A stretch of 64,000 bases of DNA, from positions 637,105 through 701,104 of the forward strand of contig JAEVLN010000022.1 of NCBI GenBank assembly GCA_018350325.1, written 5' to 3'. The translations under genes were made by a program, and so were the position numbers. Positions within the stretch are counted from its first letter, which is position 1. Each line of letters starts with the position of its first letter. Of the stretch, positions 12,943-22,402 are shown piece after piece. The DNA comes from Globodera rostochiensis. Its lineage: Eukaryota; Nematoda; Chromadorea; Rhabditida; Heteroderidae. A model generated the notes under the pieces. That model did not search any database. It saw only the letters and a list, made by a program, of their open reading frames with translations, and was not told the DNA's origin.

Positions 12943-13110
12943 TCAAGTCGCTTTTTGTCGAAATCTATTTCATCGAGCACACATGAAAGTGCAAGAAGTT
13001 CTCTTTCCAACAGCTAATGTCCTTTCTGGTTCAATTTGGTCGATGTCATTTTCTTGTGTCACAAAGTGGTGTCGTGTACAGTTTTTTCCATACCAATTTT
13101 TTGGGTAGCA
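12770..13110 (+). repeat. Segmental duplication copy A, left part
   Basis: Bases 12770-13015 (last intron, last exon and 3' flank of the F-box/Kelch gene) and about 13016-13110 (3' end of an unknown minus-strand gene) match 23709-23945 and about 24070-24140. The copies differ by scattered substitutions and indels. Copy A keeps the intact last exon. Relative to copy B, about 130 bases are missing near 13015. Confidence 0.85.
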
Positions 13111-13619
13111 CTCCAGTTGGTTGTTTTATCGAATTTCGAAAAAACAATTCTTCAAAAAAGGGGGTACAGAGAACAGAATCGTCGGGGTTGTCCGGAAGGC
13201 ACTGCTCCCGATCTAATAATCACTGTTGAGGGTGAGGCCCTCCACGTCCAAAGTCCAGGCGATGGCTAATTGGAGCTGCACCAAGGCCGGCCTTGGCTTG
13301 CCTGTCGCTCACTGCACGATTCCGCCGCGGTCAGAGTCTGTACGGATTGGTTCTGCCAATGTAAGAAAAAATTGGTCTCAACATTGCGAATTCCAAACGG
13401 AAACCGGAATCTCAGGTACTTAACCCCTCCCCACTCCCCCCCTAAATACGTGCCTGCCCATGAGATGGTACACAACAATATCGCTGCGCTAATTGCAAGG
13501 CACGTTAAGACGAACACTGCAACGAGGGAGCCGAAGAAAGAGTCCATCCCCTCAAACACCATTGCGCGCATTATGGATTCAATCTAAAATGCGCACGTAT
13601 TAAGTTGACCCGCATGCTC
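13111..13619. other. Decayed interval inside duplication copy A
   Basis: The corresponding interval in copy B holds the unknown gene and the 3' half of malate dehydrogenase; most of that is absent here. Overlapping open frames exist on both strands at 13266-13587. The minus one has a hydrophobic segment (SLVAVFVLTCLAISAAILL); the plus one ends ARIMDSI. Neither has splice or family support. Confidence 0.4.
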
Positions 13620-14303
13620 GATAAACCCGATCGCGTTCTCTGCGTTCTCGCTCGCGTTCTGAGGACGAAGAGCAATAAGCTCGCTTGGACACGAGGGGCA
13701 CACCAGAGTTGAAGCAGCCATTGTTTTTGTAGACTTTACACGCACTTGGAAACGTCGAATGGCACGCTTTAGGACAAGTTTTTGAGAATGCAACATCCCG
13801 CACAATTCCGGCATTCGTGAGGAAAAGATCGCCTCGAGTAATTCCTAAAAAACACTAGTCACACGACGGGTCAAAATTGTCGTAAACACAAACCGGGCTT
13901 TCGCGGCACACCAGCAGGAATGATCACAACGTCAGCCCCTTCCAGTGCAGCGGCCAGTTGTTCGGGCCCCAAATGTTCGGTCACCTTTGACGGCGTGTTG
14001 ATGTGGGAGAGATCTGCCGCAACTCCGGGGGTGCCGACGAGATCTTAAAAAGCACAACCAAGCTATAAAATTTTGTATAAAGAACGACACTAAACACCAT
14101 AAAATGCCAAGTGCGCGATGGATGTGTTCTTCTTCAGAAGCAATCCAAGTGGCTGGCCGATACCCCCAGCTGCTCCGACCAGTGTGACCTGAATGCTTTT
14201 GTTTAATTGAACCAAATTAAATCGCATTGTGCCTTGATGGAACTGCTGCTCATCCTGACAGTCAAAGCGCGCGAGATATACGCAGTTTTAGCAAAAGTAA
14301 ACA
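13620..14303 (-). pseudogene. Malate dehydrogenase pseudogene (5' half)
   Basis: Nucleotide similarity to the intact mitochondrial malate dehydrogenase at 25756-27252 is clear, from the first coding exon ([23 protein letters not shown]) to the exon encoding [14 protein letters not shown]. Compared with the intact copy, about 24 bases are deleted in the segment encoding the substrate-loop TNPVNS region. An extra base lies near 14196, the frame beyond is scrambled (13620-13700), and the C-terminal exons are missing. Its 5' flank is broken by a Merlin transposon at 14312. It is the decayed partner of the duplication. Confidence 0.88.
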
Positions 14304-14311
14304 GCATTTTA

Positions 14312-15504
14312 GGCAATCATGAAGAATCGGTATCCCAAAAAAAAAAATTTTTTTTTTTGTTTTTTTAAACACATTCCTGGGATGAAATGTCGCGCTGAGT
14401 CCGAATCTGACATCTATTTCATCGTATCACACATAAAAACTAATGTTTCGGTGACACAACAAATTTTTTTATAAAAAAACATTTCAAAGATTTGAATACC
14501 ATCTAACTGTCTATAGCTCGTCAGATATCAATGAATATTTTTGAGTTTACTGATCAAATTCGTGACAAAGACAGAGCCATAGAATTTTTACGCCAACGTG
14601 ACATTCTGCGCTCGGATCCACCAGAATGTCCAAATTATCAATGTAACCGACAAATGACCCTTGTCAAGCGCAGAGATAAGAAAGATGGAATGGTATGGCG
14701 GTGCCCAACAGATAGAACGCAAATGTCAATTCGCAAGGATTCTTTTTTGGAAAATAGCAATTTGCAGCCAAATGAGTTTTTGATGCTTGCGTATCTATGG
14801 GCCCACGGAACGCCTTCGCACATCCAGGAAGCGCTCTGTGGCCTTTCAAACCGGACCGTAATCGATTGGAACAACTTCCTCAGGGAAATTTGTTCGCAAC
14901 AACTCCTGAACAATCCCATTCGTTTGGGCGGTGTGGGGAGGGTTGTGCAAATCGGTAGTTTCTTCGCATACTTTCTCCAACAATTTTTGGTTAGATGAGA
15001 GCCTTATGGCTCGTCGTAAGTACCACCGGGGCCACGAAGTGCCCGAACGCTGGGTTTTCGGGATGTACGACGTGCACCAGCAAATTGGCGTTCTAAAATT
15101 CGTTGACGATCGCACGCAGGCCACTCTCTTCCCTCTCATCCAGCAGTATGTTATTCCAGGCACGACAATTCACAGTGATCGGGCCGCAATGTATGTGAAT
15201 AACCGTGCCGGAGTTAACCCGCCGCCTAGTCACATTGTCAACATCCCCGTTGTTCCGTATGGAAGGAAGACTGTTGTAGCGTTTGACAATATTCTGGACC
15301 AGATTTCGAATTTTTACCCTGTTAATCTTTGAAATGTTTTTTTATAAAAAAATTTGTTGTGTCACCGAAACATTAGTTTTTATGTGTGATACGATGAAAT
15401 AGATGTCAGATTCGGACTCAGCGCGACATTTCATCCCAGGAATGTGTTTAAAAAAACAAAAAAAAAAATTTTTTTTTTTGGGATACCGATTCTTCATGAT
15501 TGCC
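14312..15504 (+). mobile_element. Merlin (IS1595/ISXO2-like) DNA transposon
   Basis: The 1193-base element has inverted termini of roughly 180 bases, beginning GGCAATCATGAAGAATCGG. It is flanked by a perfect 8-base duplication GCATTTTA (14304-14311, 15505-15512). It encodes an ISXO2-type transposase fragment. The related duplication copy at about 27220 shows the uninterrupted flank. Superfamily, duplication length and transposase type agree with Merlin. Confidence 0.92.
14531..15332 (+). pseudogene. Merlin transposase, probably truncated
   Basis: DDE-type transposase of the ISXO2/IS1595 family. Exon 1 (14531-14954) encodes an N-terminal zinc-ribbon-like region with CPNYQCNRQM and WRCPTDRTQMSIRKDSFLE. 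A 40-base intron (14955-14994) leads into IDESLMARRKYHRGHEVPE, holding the first catalytic Asp. WVFGMYDVHQQ and TTIHSDRAAMY (second Asp) follow. After that the protein runs only about 40 residues to a stop at 15332. The usual block with the third acidic or Asn residue is not recognisable. The intron-joined length is about 250 residues, below the usual 270-330. I infer a damaged, non-autonomous copy. A pre-existing deletion or an unseen exon could also explain the gap. Confidence 0.8.
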
Positions 15505-15512
15505 GCATTTTA

Positions 15513-15720
15513 GGTGTTACAAGAAAACCTAAAATAATGAATTATGAGAATGTCAATTAAAAAACAGGTAAGTTTGTTTACAAAAAATTAAATAAACGAT
15601 TGAACGCAAAGGCCTGGAAGCATCTTATACATAAAGCAGCATTTTTGATTTACAAAATCTTTGAAACATTACTAAAGAACCTGATATGAGAGCCCAACCT
15701 AATCCCTTTTAGGTAAAACA
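15513..15720. repeat. Segmental duplication copy A, right part
   Basis: Sequence after the Merlin insertion resembles 27215-27540. Shared words include ATAATGAAT/ATAACGAAT-ATGAGAATG, CAGCATTTTTG and GAGCCTAACCTAA-TCCC. The duplication therefore extends upstream of malate dehydrogenase, and the transposon arrived within copy A. Confidence 0.75.
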
Positions 15721-16062
15721 AACGAAACGATCGATCACAATTGAAGGTCGGAGAATAAACAAAAAATAAAACGGACGAACGATGGAAAAGGAATGGAACT
15801 GGTGGATATTTATGGATGGGGTCAGTGCATGGACGGCAAAAAAAGGTGCAAATCATAACGCCAAACCATTTAAATAGGAAACGAATGATTTCCAGTGAAA
15901 TCGAAAACTTCCATGTCGACACAAAACCGCTTCATATCAAACTAAATCACGGAAATTACATCTCATTCGATAGCTCTTGAAGGGTAGAAGCCATTTTTAT
16001 GTACAGAAAGATGAGTAAAAAGTCAAAATTCAAGAAAAACAATCAATGATCAAATCTCGCCA

Positions 16063-16390
16063 GCGTCGAAAATGGCAAGTCTCCGTAGTCCTTGTTCCAA
16101 ATTCCTCATTTGCACTCCAATGGCGTGAGCAAAGGTGCCGGAGTTCGTAAACACGCCGGAGAACAGTCCCTGGCACGCGACAATGTGCAGCGACGGTGGC
16201 ACAGTCATTGACGGTTCGACGTGAAACAAAGGACTGAAAAAATTGTAACGGCTGATTATTTAATAAAACAAACGCATGCTGCATTGCTGCACGTTCTTTG
16301 CTCCTCTTTGTCTCGTTGGCGCGTGCATCCAGAGCTGGAAACTGCGCTCCATATTGCTTCCACCAGCTGAAAATGTCTAACCTTTACTGT
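16063..16390 (-). pseudogene. 3' fragment of an unidentified gene
   Basis: Two segments in good coding frame are joined by a short intron. The upstream part ends with WWKQYGAQFPALDARANETK; the downstream part starts after a TTTTTTCAG acceptor at about 16242. The terminal part reads LFHVEPSMTVPPSLHIVACQ, GLFSGVFTNSGTFAHAIGVQ and ends GLRRLAIFDAGEI at a stop at 16063. Amino-acid composition and absence of stops look real. Upstream of 16390 the frame runs into a dispersed repeat, so the 5' part is missing or displaced. I do not recognise the family. Confidence 0.45.
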
Positions 16391-16821
16391 AACTCTTCAG
16401 GGAATGATTGCCCAATAAAAATTTTTTCGGATTCATACATTGCAGACCGAGAGGAGTCGATTGATATATATTTCGTTCGATTTTGAATCTGGACCGTATG
16501 AACGATATTGTAATTTGGAGTGGGGTCTTTTCGGCCACGCCGTTTCGGCCCCGACGTTTCGGCCCCACCGTGTAAATTCTTTTTTGCATGGAGGAATCCG
16601 GCCGACGGCGCCGACGGAGAAATTTTTACGAAAATTGGCAATCTTTGTTAAGGAAATTGAAGCAAAAATTCAGAAAGATGTGATGAATTTATTTCAAAAT
16701 TCTTGTATCTATTCTTTTTTTGCGCGCATTTTTAATTAAAAAATATTAGAATAATTATTTTAAAAATCTTATTAAAGAGGGGATGCCTATTTGAGTGAGG
16801 GGAAAAGCAATAAATAAGTGC

Positions 16822-16898
16822 TTGCACTCAAGCGGGTTCGAACCCAACACATAACATAAGACTCACCAAAAAGGTAAACCACTAGGCCATCGACATAG
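16822..16898 (-). repeat. tRNA-derived SINE-like head
   Basis: On the minus strand an A-box-like TGGCCTAGTGG is followed 44 bases later by a B-box-like GGTTCGAACCC, the normal internal promoter spacing. The putative acceptor stem does not pair, so this is not a functional tRNA. A second copy lies at 23164-23226. Confidence 0.6.
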
Positions 16899-16919
16899 TT
16901 AGGAGAGACAAGTAAAAAT

Positions 16920-17121
16920 AGTTGAAATTGTCGGTCGATGGCGCACCCTATTATACGCACCCGATGGCGGTAGCTAAAATACTCTTAGCAGTCACACAGG
17001 ATCCGGTTACGATTCTAGCCGGTTTATTGCATGATGTGGTAGAAGATACGCCCATTACTTTAGCGCAAATCAGTTTGCTGTATGGTCCAAAAGTTGCTGC
17101 GCATAAGAACCAGCACTCCTA
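16920..17121 (+). pseudogene. Bacterial-type RelA/SpoT HD-domain fragment
   Basis: An uninterrupted frame of about 66 codons reads VDGAPYYTHPMAVAKILLAV, then TQDPVTILAGLLHDVVEDTP and ITLAQISLLYGPKVA. It matches the N-terminal HD hydrolase region of bacterial (p)ppGpp synthetase/hydrolases: HP, the HD of LLHD, the ED of VVEDT and the spacing of the DP-TI-AGLLHD block. Metazoan MESH1 (HDDC3) has different spacing before LLHD. A stop lies directly before the fragment and the match ends abruptly after GPKVA, so only about 60 codons of a roughly 700-codon gene remain. It lies between a SINE-like repeat and a GGGAC-rich repeat. Transfer from a bacterial endosymbiont is inferred; contamination or a chimeric assembly is the alternative. 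Confidence 0.7.
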
Positions 17122-17166
17122 GCTAAAGCAGCACCACGGCCAGGAGACAACTCAATATTATGAAAT

Positions 17167-17307
17167 TAGGGGTGTACATTTAGTCCCTGTCCCGACTCGG
17201 GACCACCGACCGGGACTTTTAGATTTCAAAAAGTCCCGTCCCCGACCGGGACCGGGACCTGAAAAAACCGGGAAATCCCGTCCCGGTCCCGGTCCCGCTC
17301 AACCCTA
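17167..17307. repeat. GGGAC/GTCCC-rich hairpin repeat, hAT-MITE-like
   Basis: It begins TAGGGGTGTAC and ends CTCAACCCTA. The interior is a string of CGGGAC and GTCCCG words, like the element at 9100-9234. No exact target duplication was found, so it is old or not hAT. A related degraded copy ends with the same CTCAACCCTA at 43527. Confidence 0.5.
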
Positions 17308-17653
17308 CTAGAAACGGTAAATATGGATCTGAGCTCCCAGACTCGAAATCACTCAAAACCACTTTTATAGGGTTTCTTAGGTGCTGAAACCGAAAGAACA
17401 ATCAAACTTTTTTGTCGCTTCGCCTTTAAACCGGTTTTTGACCCGTTTAAAAATTGCCAAAAATGGAGATTTAGAACTAAATTTTATATCTTCCTGTGGA
17501 CCAATTGCAACAAATTTAGTATCATTCGACTTTTGATGAAAATAGCTTTTCACACACACACACCTTTCGACTACCCCTTAATTCGCCACCCTTGCCGGGG
17601 TCCTGTGCACAGTTGTCTTCTGTTTAAAGTTGGTAAAAAATTCAAAAATTTCT

Positions 17654-17677
17654 CGGCGGCGCCTATCGGCACCGCCG
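17654..17677. repeat. GC palindromic module copy
   Basis: Exact reverse-orientation copy of the 24-base module found at 8464. It is preceded by AAAAATTTCT and followed by ACCCCCC. It sits in a repeat whose right end resembles a CAGGG-type terminus (CACATCCCTG near 17783). Confidence 0.9.
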
Positions 17678-17913
17678 ACCCCCCTCCCGAATCTGGGACC
17701 TCAAAAATTACGATACGGGTGATTTTTAGCGAAAATACGAGGCTCTAAATTACGATATTTACGATTACGATACGATACACATCCCTGGTCTATATCGTAC
17801 ATGATCAGGAATGATCAATCTCGAACTTTTAAGCTGTTTCAAAAAAATTTTTTAAATATTCGCCCGGTATTCGGATGTTTTCCAAAATCCGGGCTAAAGC
17901 CCGGGGTAAAATT

Positions 17914-18765
17914 GAAGAATACGTGTACCTCACCAAATCCCACAAATTATATATCAATCGTCTCCTCTCTAAGCCTAACGCACGAATCTGAAAGAATTTT
18001 TTGGCGGAAACCACTTTGAAGCAAGTTATGAGCCCGGGACTGAAGTGTCTTTTTGACTAGGGACTCAGTTGGCCATTGAATAAAAATGGGCAAAATCACT
18101 TATATAGGGCTTAAAACACGCACGAGCATTAGGCCTAAGCCTAACGCGCCCGAGCCAGGGTGGCTTAGGCCTAAGCCTAACGAACCCCAAGCCAGGGTGG
18201 CTTAGGCCTAAGCCTAACGCGCCCCAAGCCAGGGTGGCTTAGGCCTAAGCCTAACGCGCCCCAAGCCAGGGTGGCTTAGGCCTAAGCCTAACGCGCCCCA
18301 AGCCAGGGTGGCTTAGGCCTAAGCCTAACGCGCCCCAAGCCAGGGTGGCTTAGGCCTAAGCCTAACGCGCCCCGAGCCAGGGTGGCTTAGGCCTAAGCCT
18401 AACGCGCCCCGAGCTAGGGTGGCTTAGGCCTAAGCCTAATAAACCGCTAATTTAGTTATATAAAAAAATTGTTTTTCCTTAATTTTTAAAATTTAAACTG
18501 ATTCTACAACCGCTTTAAATTTTCAATTTTTATTATCTATCGACAAATTCTAATTTTTAAAGCCTATATACATAGGTAAGTGATTTTGCCCATTTTTATT
18601 CAATGACCAACTGAGTCCCCAGTCAAAAAGACACTTCAGTCCCGGGCTCATAACTTGCTTCAAAGTGGTTTCCGCCAAAAAATTCTTTCAGATTCGTGCG
18701 TTAGGCTTAGAGAGGAGACGATTGATATATAATTTGTGGGATTTGGTGAGGTACACGTATTCTTC
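17914..18765. mobile_element. Foldback element with ~200-base inverted arms
   Basis: Left arm 17914-18110 and right arm 18561-18765 are near-perfect reverse complements. They share CACTTCAGTCCCGGGCTCAT, ATTCAATG-CCAACTGAGTCC and the ATATATCAATCG-CTCCTCTC motif. The loop contains a 37-base satellite. Outside the arms, CCCGGTATTCGCCCGG-like words extend the symmetry loosely. No protein-coding content is seen. Fragments of the arm also occur near 4185-4290 and 16420-16470. Confidence 0.85.
18129..18439. repeat. 37-base tandem satellite with telomere-like hexamers
   Basis: About eight units of 37 bases contain GGCTTAGGCCTAAGCCTAA, CGCGCCCC and AGCCAGGGT. Each unit holds TTAGGC head-to-head with two GCCTAA hexamers, the nematode telomere word and its complement. 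The array fills the loop of the foldback element. Confidence 0.9.
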
Positions 18766-19191
18766 GATTTTTCCAAGCCCGGTATTCGCCCGGCAAAGCC
18801 CGCCCGGAGGAAAAACCCAAAAATATTCGCCCGGCAAAGCCCGCCCGGACAAAAAATCAAAAAAAGCCCGCCCGGCCACTTTCGGGTTGCCCGGAAAAAA
18901 GCTCGCCCGGCCCCAACCCGATTATCCGAACCCTACTTTGGCTATGCTCAATATGTAGAAATGTAATGAACGGACCCAGACTCGTTCCCTTTTACCCAAC
19001 TCGTTCCCCTCTATAAAAATGGCTTTAAAGTTTAAACCCCTAAAAATTCTTAAAAATTAGTAGGATAACACGAAACCAAGCTCCTTTGTTTGACCCCTAA
19101 CCCGAATTCGAACAATTGGTCGAAAAAGAAAAATTTTTTGAAAAAAAATTTTGTTTTTAGTCGTTAAAAGTTATTGCTAGGGGTTTGTGGG

Positions 19192-19806
19192 CAGGGTTGT
19201 TATTTTACCACGGAAACGTGGAAATTTCCACGTTTTGGGGTTTTTTTCCACCTTTCTTAAAGCTGCCACGTTTTCCACGTTTTGGGGTTTTTTTCCACGT
19301 TTTTTCCACGGTTTAACCTCGAATGGACTTTTTCTCAATTTATTGGATATATTTTAAAATTTGTAAACATTTCGCCAATTTTGGATCAATTTTCTTAACA
19401 AAATCTGTAAATCTTCAAAAAAAAAAATTTCGGCGGCGCCTATCGGCACCGCCGACCCCCCTGCCCCGGAAGGTGAAACAATTTTCAAAAATTTGCATTT
19501 TTGAAAATTCCTTAACAAAAATGCAATAAAAAAGTAAAAATACACCCCCTAAAAATCGACTTTTTCTGACACCCCTGAAAAAAAATCCTGGCTATGGGCC
19601 TGGCCTTCCTATCTCAGCCAAATTTGCTCAAAATGGTGAAAAGTGGTGATAAATATGTTATTTAATGATTTCCGAGCAATTTTATATGAAATTAAAGGCT
19701 TAAAAATTTTTCAGCGTTTTTTCCGTTTTTTAAAAAAATTTCCACGTTTTTTCCACGTTTTGGAACTCGTTTTCCACGTTTTTGTGTTTTGCCGATAACA
19801 TCCCTG
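19192..19806. mobile_element. CAGGG-ended element with CCACGTTTT repeats
   Basis: The left end CAGGGTTGTTAT and right end ATAACATCCCTG are inverted. Flanking octamers TTTGTGGG and TTTGGAGG match imperfectly (6 of 8). Repeated TTTCCACGTTTT words fill both subterminal regions, and a GC palindromic module lies at 19431. No coding frame. It is a hAT-like non-autonomous element nested in the outer layer. Confidence 0.65.
19431..19454. repeat. GC palindromic module copy
   Basis: Exact copy (reverse orientation to 8464) preceded by AAAAAAATTT and followed by ACCCCCCT, as at 17654. Confidence 0.9.
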
Positions 19807-20616
19807 TTTGGAGGGTTCTAGGGTTACTATTTTGCTCCAGTTCCGAAACCCGGGCCCGAAATCGAAAAAATCGATTTTCGGAACATAAAAATTTTCAAAA
19901 TTCATATTCGTTTACTCTCCCGATCATCCGTACATCCATTTTGGGTACTTTTCCGGGCTAGCCGAAGCTTGCGGCCCTAATTAAAGCAACAAAAAAAAAA
20001 GACGAAATAACTTTTAATCTTGGCAATTTATTACACCGTTTTGTCATAAAAATACAAGTAAAAGTTAATAGCTCATATTGTCTGGACTAGTTTGATAAAT
20101 TTTATTTTTTAACTGGAACCGGCTCTGTCCTTTCTGATCATGCAAGGACAAACAATGCGATGAAGGATATCATAGAACGCGTAGAAACCGTTTTCCACCC
20201 CCAAACCCTTAACGCTTCATGCAGGATAGATTTGTGTTTACGAATTGGACTCGAAACGGGGTGTTTCGACTAGGCCACGAGTCAAAAAATACATAAACAA
20301 TGATTTAGCATTGAAAAATCTGGTCGAGACTTTTAATCGGAATGTAAATCCGAACGACGATCAGCTTAATCACGCGTTTGCAAGCGGTACAATACCGACT
20401 CACTGGAAACGATTTTGATTAGTGGGACGACTAGTTCAGACAATACGAGCTATTAACTTTTACTTGTATTTTTATGACAAAACGGTGTAATAAATTGCCA
20501 AGATTAAAAGTTATTTCGTCATTTATTGTTTTTTGCTTTAATTAGGGCCGCAAAATTCGGGCCGCAAGTTTCGGGCCGAACGGAAAAGGGTAATAGTGCG
20601 CTGGTAAAATATCAAC

Positions 20617-20765
20617 TCGTTCCCCACGAACTCGTTCACCATCAACTCGTTCCCCACCATCAACTCGTTCCTTTTTTATCAACTCGTTCCTTTTTTATCA
20701 ACTCGTTCCTTTTTCATCAACTCGTTCCCTTTTCATCAACTCGTTCCCTTTTTATCAACTCGTTC
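20617..20765. repeat. Tandem ATCAACTCGTTCC array
   Basis: About eight units of 13-18 bases (CAACTCGTTCC plus a T-rich spacer). The inverted counterpart lies at 21950-22040, so the arrays are subterminal repeats of one transposon. Confidence 0.9.
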
Positions 20766-20776
20766 CCTTTTTTTAG

Positions 20777-21730
20777 ATGGCACATTACAGTCAACGAATT
20801 GGATCTAAGAGTTTAATGGTTTCTGACCACCCGGAAAACCCCAATCTCTGCTATAAATGGACCAAAAGTGGAAAACCAGCCATTTCTGGAATACGCTACG
20901 TTTGCGCGGGGTGCCGAAAACTCAGAGACGCCAACGTGTTCAACGAATGGGGCTGACACATCTGTACACCTCACGTGATGACGCCGGTGTCGCCTTTCAG
21001 CGCCTGATTCGTAAGATGGTTTGCCTTGCAATTCTGCCCCCCTGCTACATGAACCGTTCTGTTCATTTGCTCCGGACAATGATCAATGAATCTGTGCTGG
21101 AACTTGGCGCAAGAGTTGCGACCAATAGCATTTTGGACTATTATGTAACTTTTTTAGAGAAAAATTATAAATTTGCAAAAATTCAGGTCAGCACGTGGAT
21201 CAGGAACAGCATTGGCCCTGATTTTTTCAGCCTCTTCAACATTCCGCGCCATCGTACCATCAACCACGCTGAGAGCTACCATGGTCGGCAGCGTTGGTTC
21301 TACCAACCCCACTTGCTTCTTGGTCGTTGGCTTGTGAATTTTCAGGTTTTAATTTTCTTCACTTTGAAATTTTTTATTAAAATAGGAGGTCTCTCATGCG
21401 GAGGAAGAGTCTGCTGTGGCAATTGATGAAGGACGCCAACAACCGAATCAACCATTGGCAATGACAGCAGAGATAGATGCCAACATCGAGCGCGAAAAGA
21501 CAGACATCCTGGCCTTTCTGAACACCGACTTCGAGGACGAACAATTCGCGGTGACCATGGCGCGATTTTTCGGACGTGTTGGACATTTGGTTGGCTTCAA
21601 CGCGCCACCAAGGGCAGAGCTGGACGAGCAGATGCAAGAAGCGGCAGCAATGGAAGAGGCTGAAGCGAGTTTGGACGAGAGTGGAATAATTGTTGAAGAA
21701 AATGATGAAGAAAATATTAATCCAAATTGA
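20777..21730 (+). pseudogene. Damaged transposase-like gene with zinc-finger-like N-terminus
   Basis: From ATG 20777 the frame encodes NLCYKWTKSGKPAISGIRYV, CAGCRKLRDANVFNEW and then a stop at 20954, a CxxC-type domain found before transposases in some nematode DNA elements. In another frame it resumes with HLYTSRDDAGVAFQRLIRKM and continues through SIGPDFFSLFNIPRHRTINH and AESYHGRQRWF, which resembles the C-terminal part of MULE-type transposases. An intron of about 40 bases (near 21346-21386) leads to an acidic tail ending ENDEENINPN at 21730. The central DDE catalytic core between CAGC and HLYT is absent, so a large internal deletion is inferred. Family assignment is moderate. Confidence 0.55.
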
Positions 21731-22186
21731 TATTTGCAATATATTCTCCCATTTTGTTATCAATTTGCCGGTTTTTTTAGTTCAAATTATTTATTACAAA
21801 ATGATATTTTGTTATGAATTTCTCGGTTGAAAATAAAAATTTCGTGCGCACTGATTCCGATCCCTTACGCTAGCGGTTTTCACCTCCCAAAACACATAAA
21901 TTTCAAGTTTTAAAATTTTTTTAGGGTTTTAAAGCCATTTTTATAGAGGGGAACGAGTTGATAAAAAGGGAACGAGTTGATAAAAAAGGAACGAGTTGAT
22001 GGTGGGGAACGAGTTGATGGTGAACGAGTTCGTGGGGAACGAGTTGATGGCCGTTCTAGTGCGCTTTGTCCCCCCCCCCCCCCCCCATTTTTTGAAAAAA
22101 TACATTTTCTTTCAGAAGTCGATAAAAAGGTGTTTAGGGGTATTAAGAGGCGTAGAATTCGATTCTAACATCCATTTCGATTAATT

Positions 22187-22402
22187 TCGAATCCCGGACC
22201 CGAATTCGAACAAGTTTCAAAAGTTCAACTTTTTTCAAAATTCAATTTTAGCCTCAAAATCATTCAAAAAACATGAATTCGATCACTATTTGCTTTTTCA
22301 ATTCAATTTTATGCTTTTTGGATGATTTTGAGACTAAAATTGAATTTTGGAAAATTTTGAATTTTCGAAAAATTGTTCGAATTCGGGTCCGGGGTTCGAA
22401 AC
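22187..22402. repeat. Long hairpin
   Basis: Arms starting TTCGAATCCCGGACCCGAATTC at 22187 pair with GAATTCGGGTCCGGGGTTCGAA ending at 22400. The arms continue through AT-rich sequence (AAAATTCAATTTTAG and its inverse). It lies in the right part of the transposase element. Confidence 0.75.

Noticed and set aside
13266..13587. Hydrophobic minus-strand frame and the overlapping plus-strand frame in duplication copy A
   Set aside because: They overlap each other, lie in a decayed interval and have no family or splice support; described only as part of the non-coding stretch.
16822..16898. Functional tRNA gene
   Set aside because: A and B boxes are present, but the acceptor-stem halves do not pair and a similar diverged copy exists at 23164, so a SINE-like repeat is more likely.
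16920..17121. Metazoan MESH1 (HDDC3) gene fragment
   Set aside because: Spacing between the THP and LLHD blocks and the DP-TI-AGLLHDVVEDTP wording match bacterial RelA/SpoT; no nematode-type intron is visible.
17167..17307. Perfect hAT MITE
   Set aside because: The interior resembles the 9100 element, but flanking octamers ATGAAATT-side and CTAGAAAC do not match, so it is listed only as a repeat.
18129..18439. CRISPR array
   Set aside because: 37-base units are directly tandem with no unique spacers and lie in a eukaryotic foldback element.
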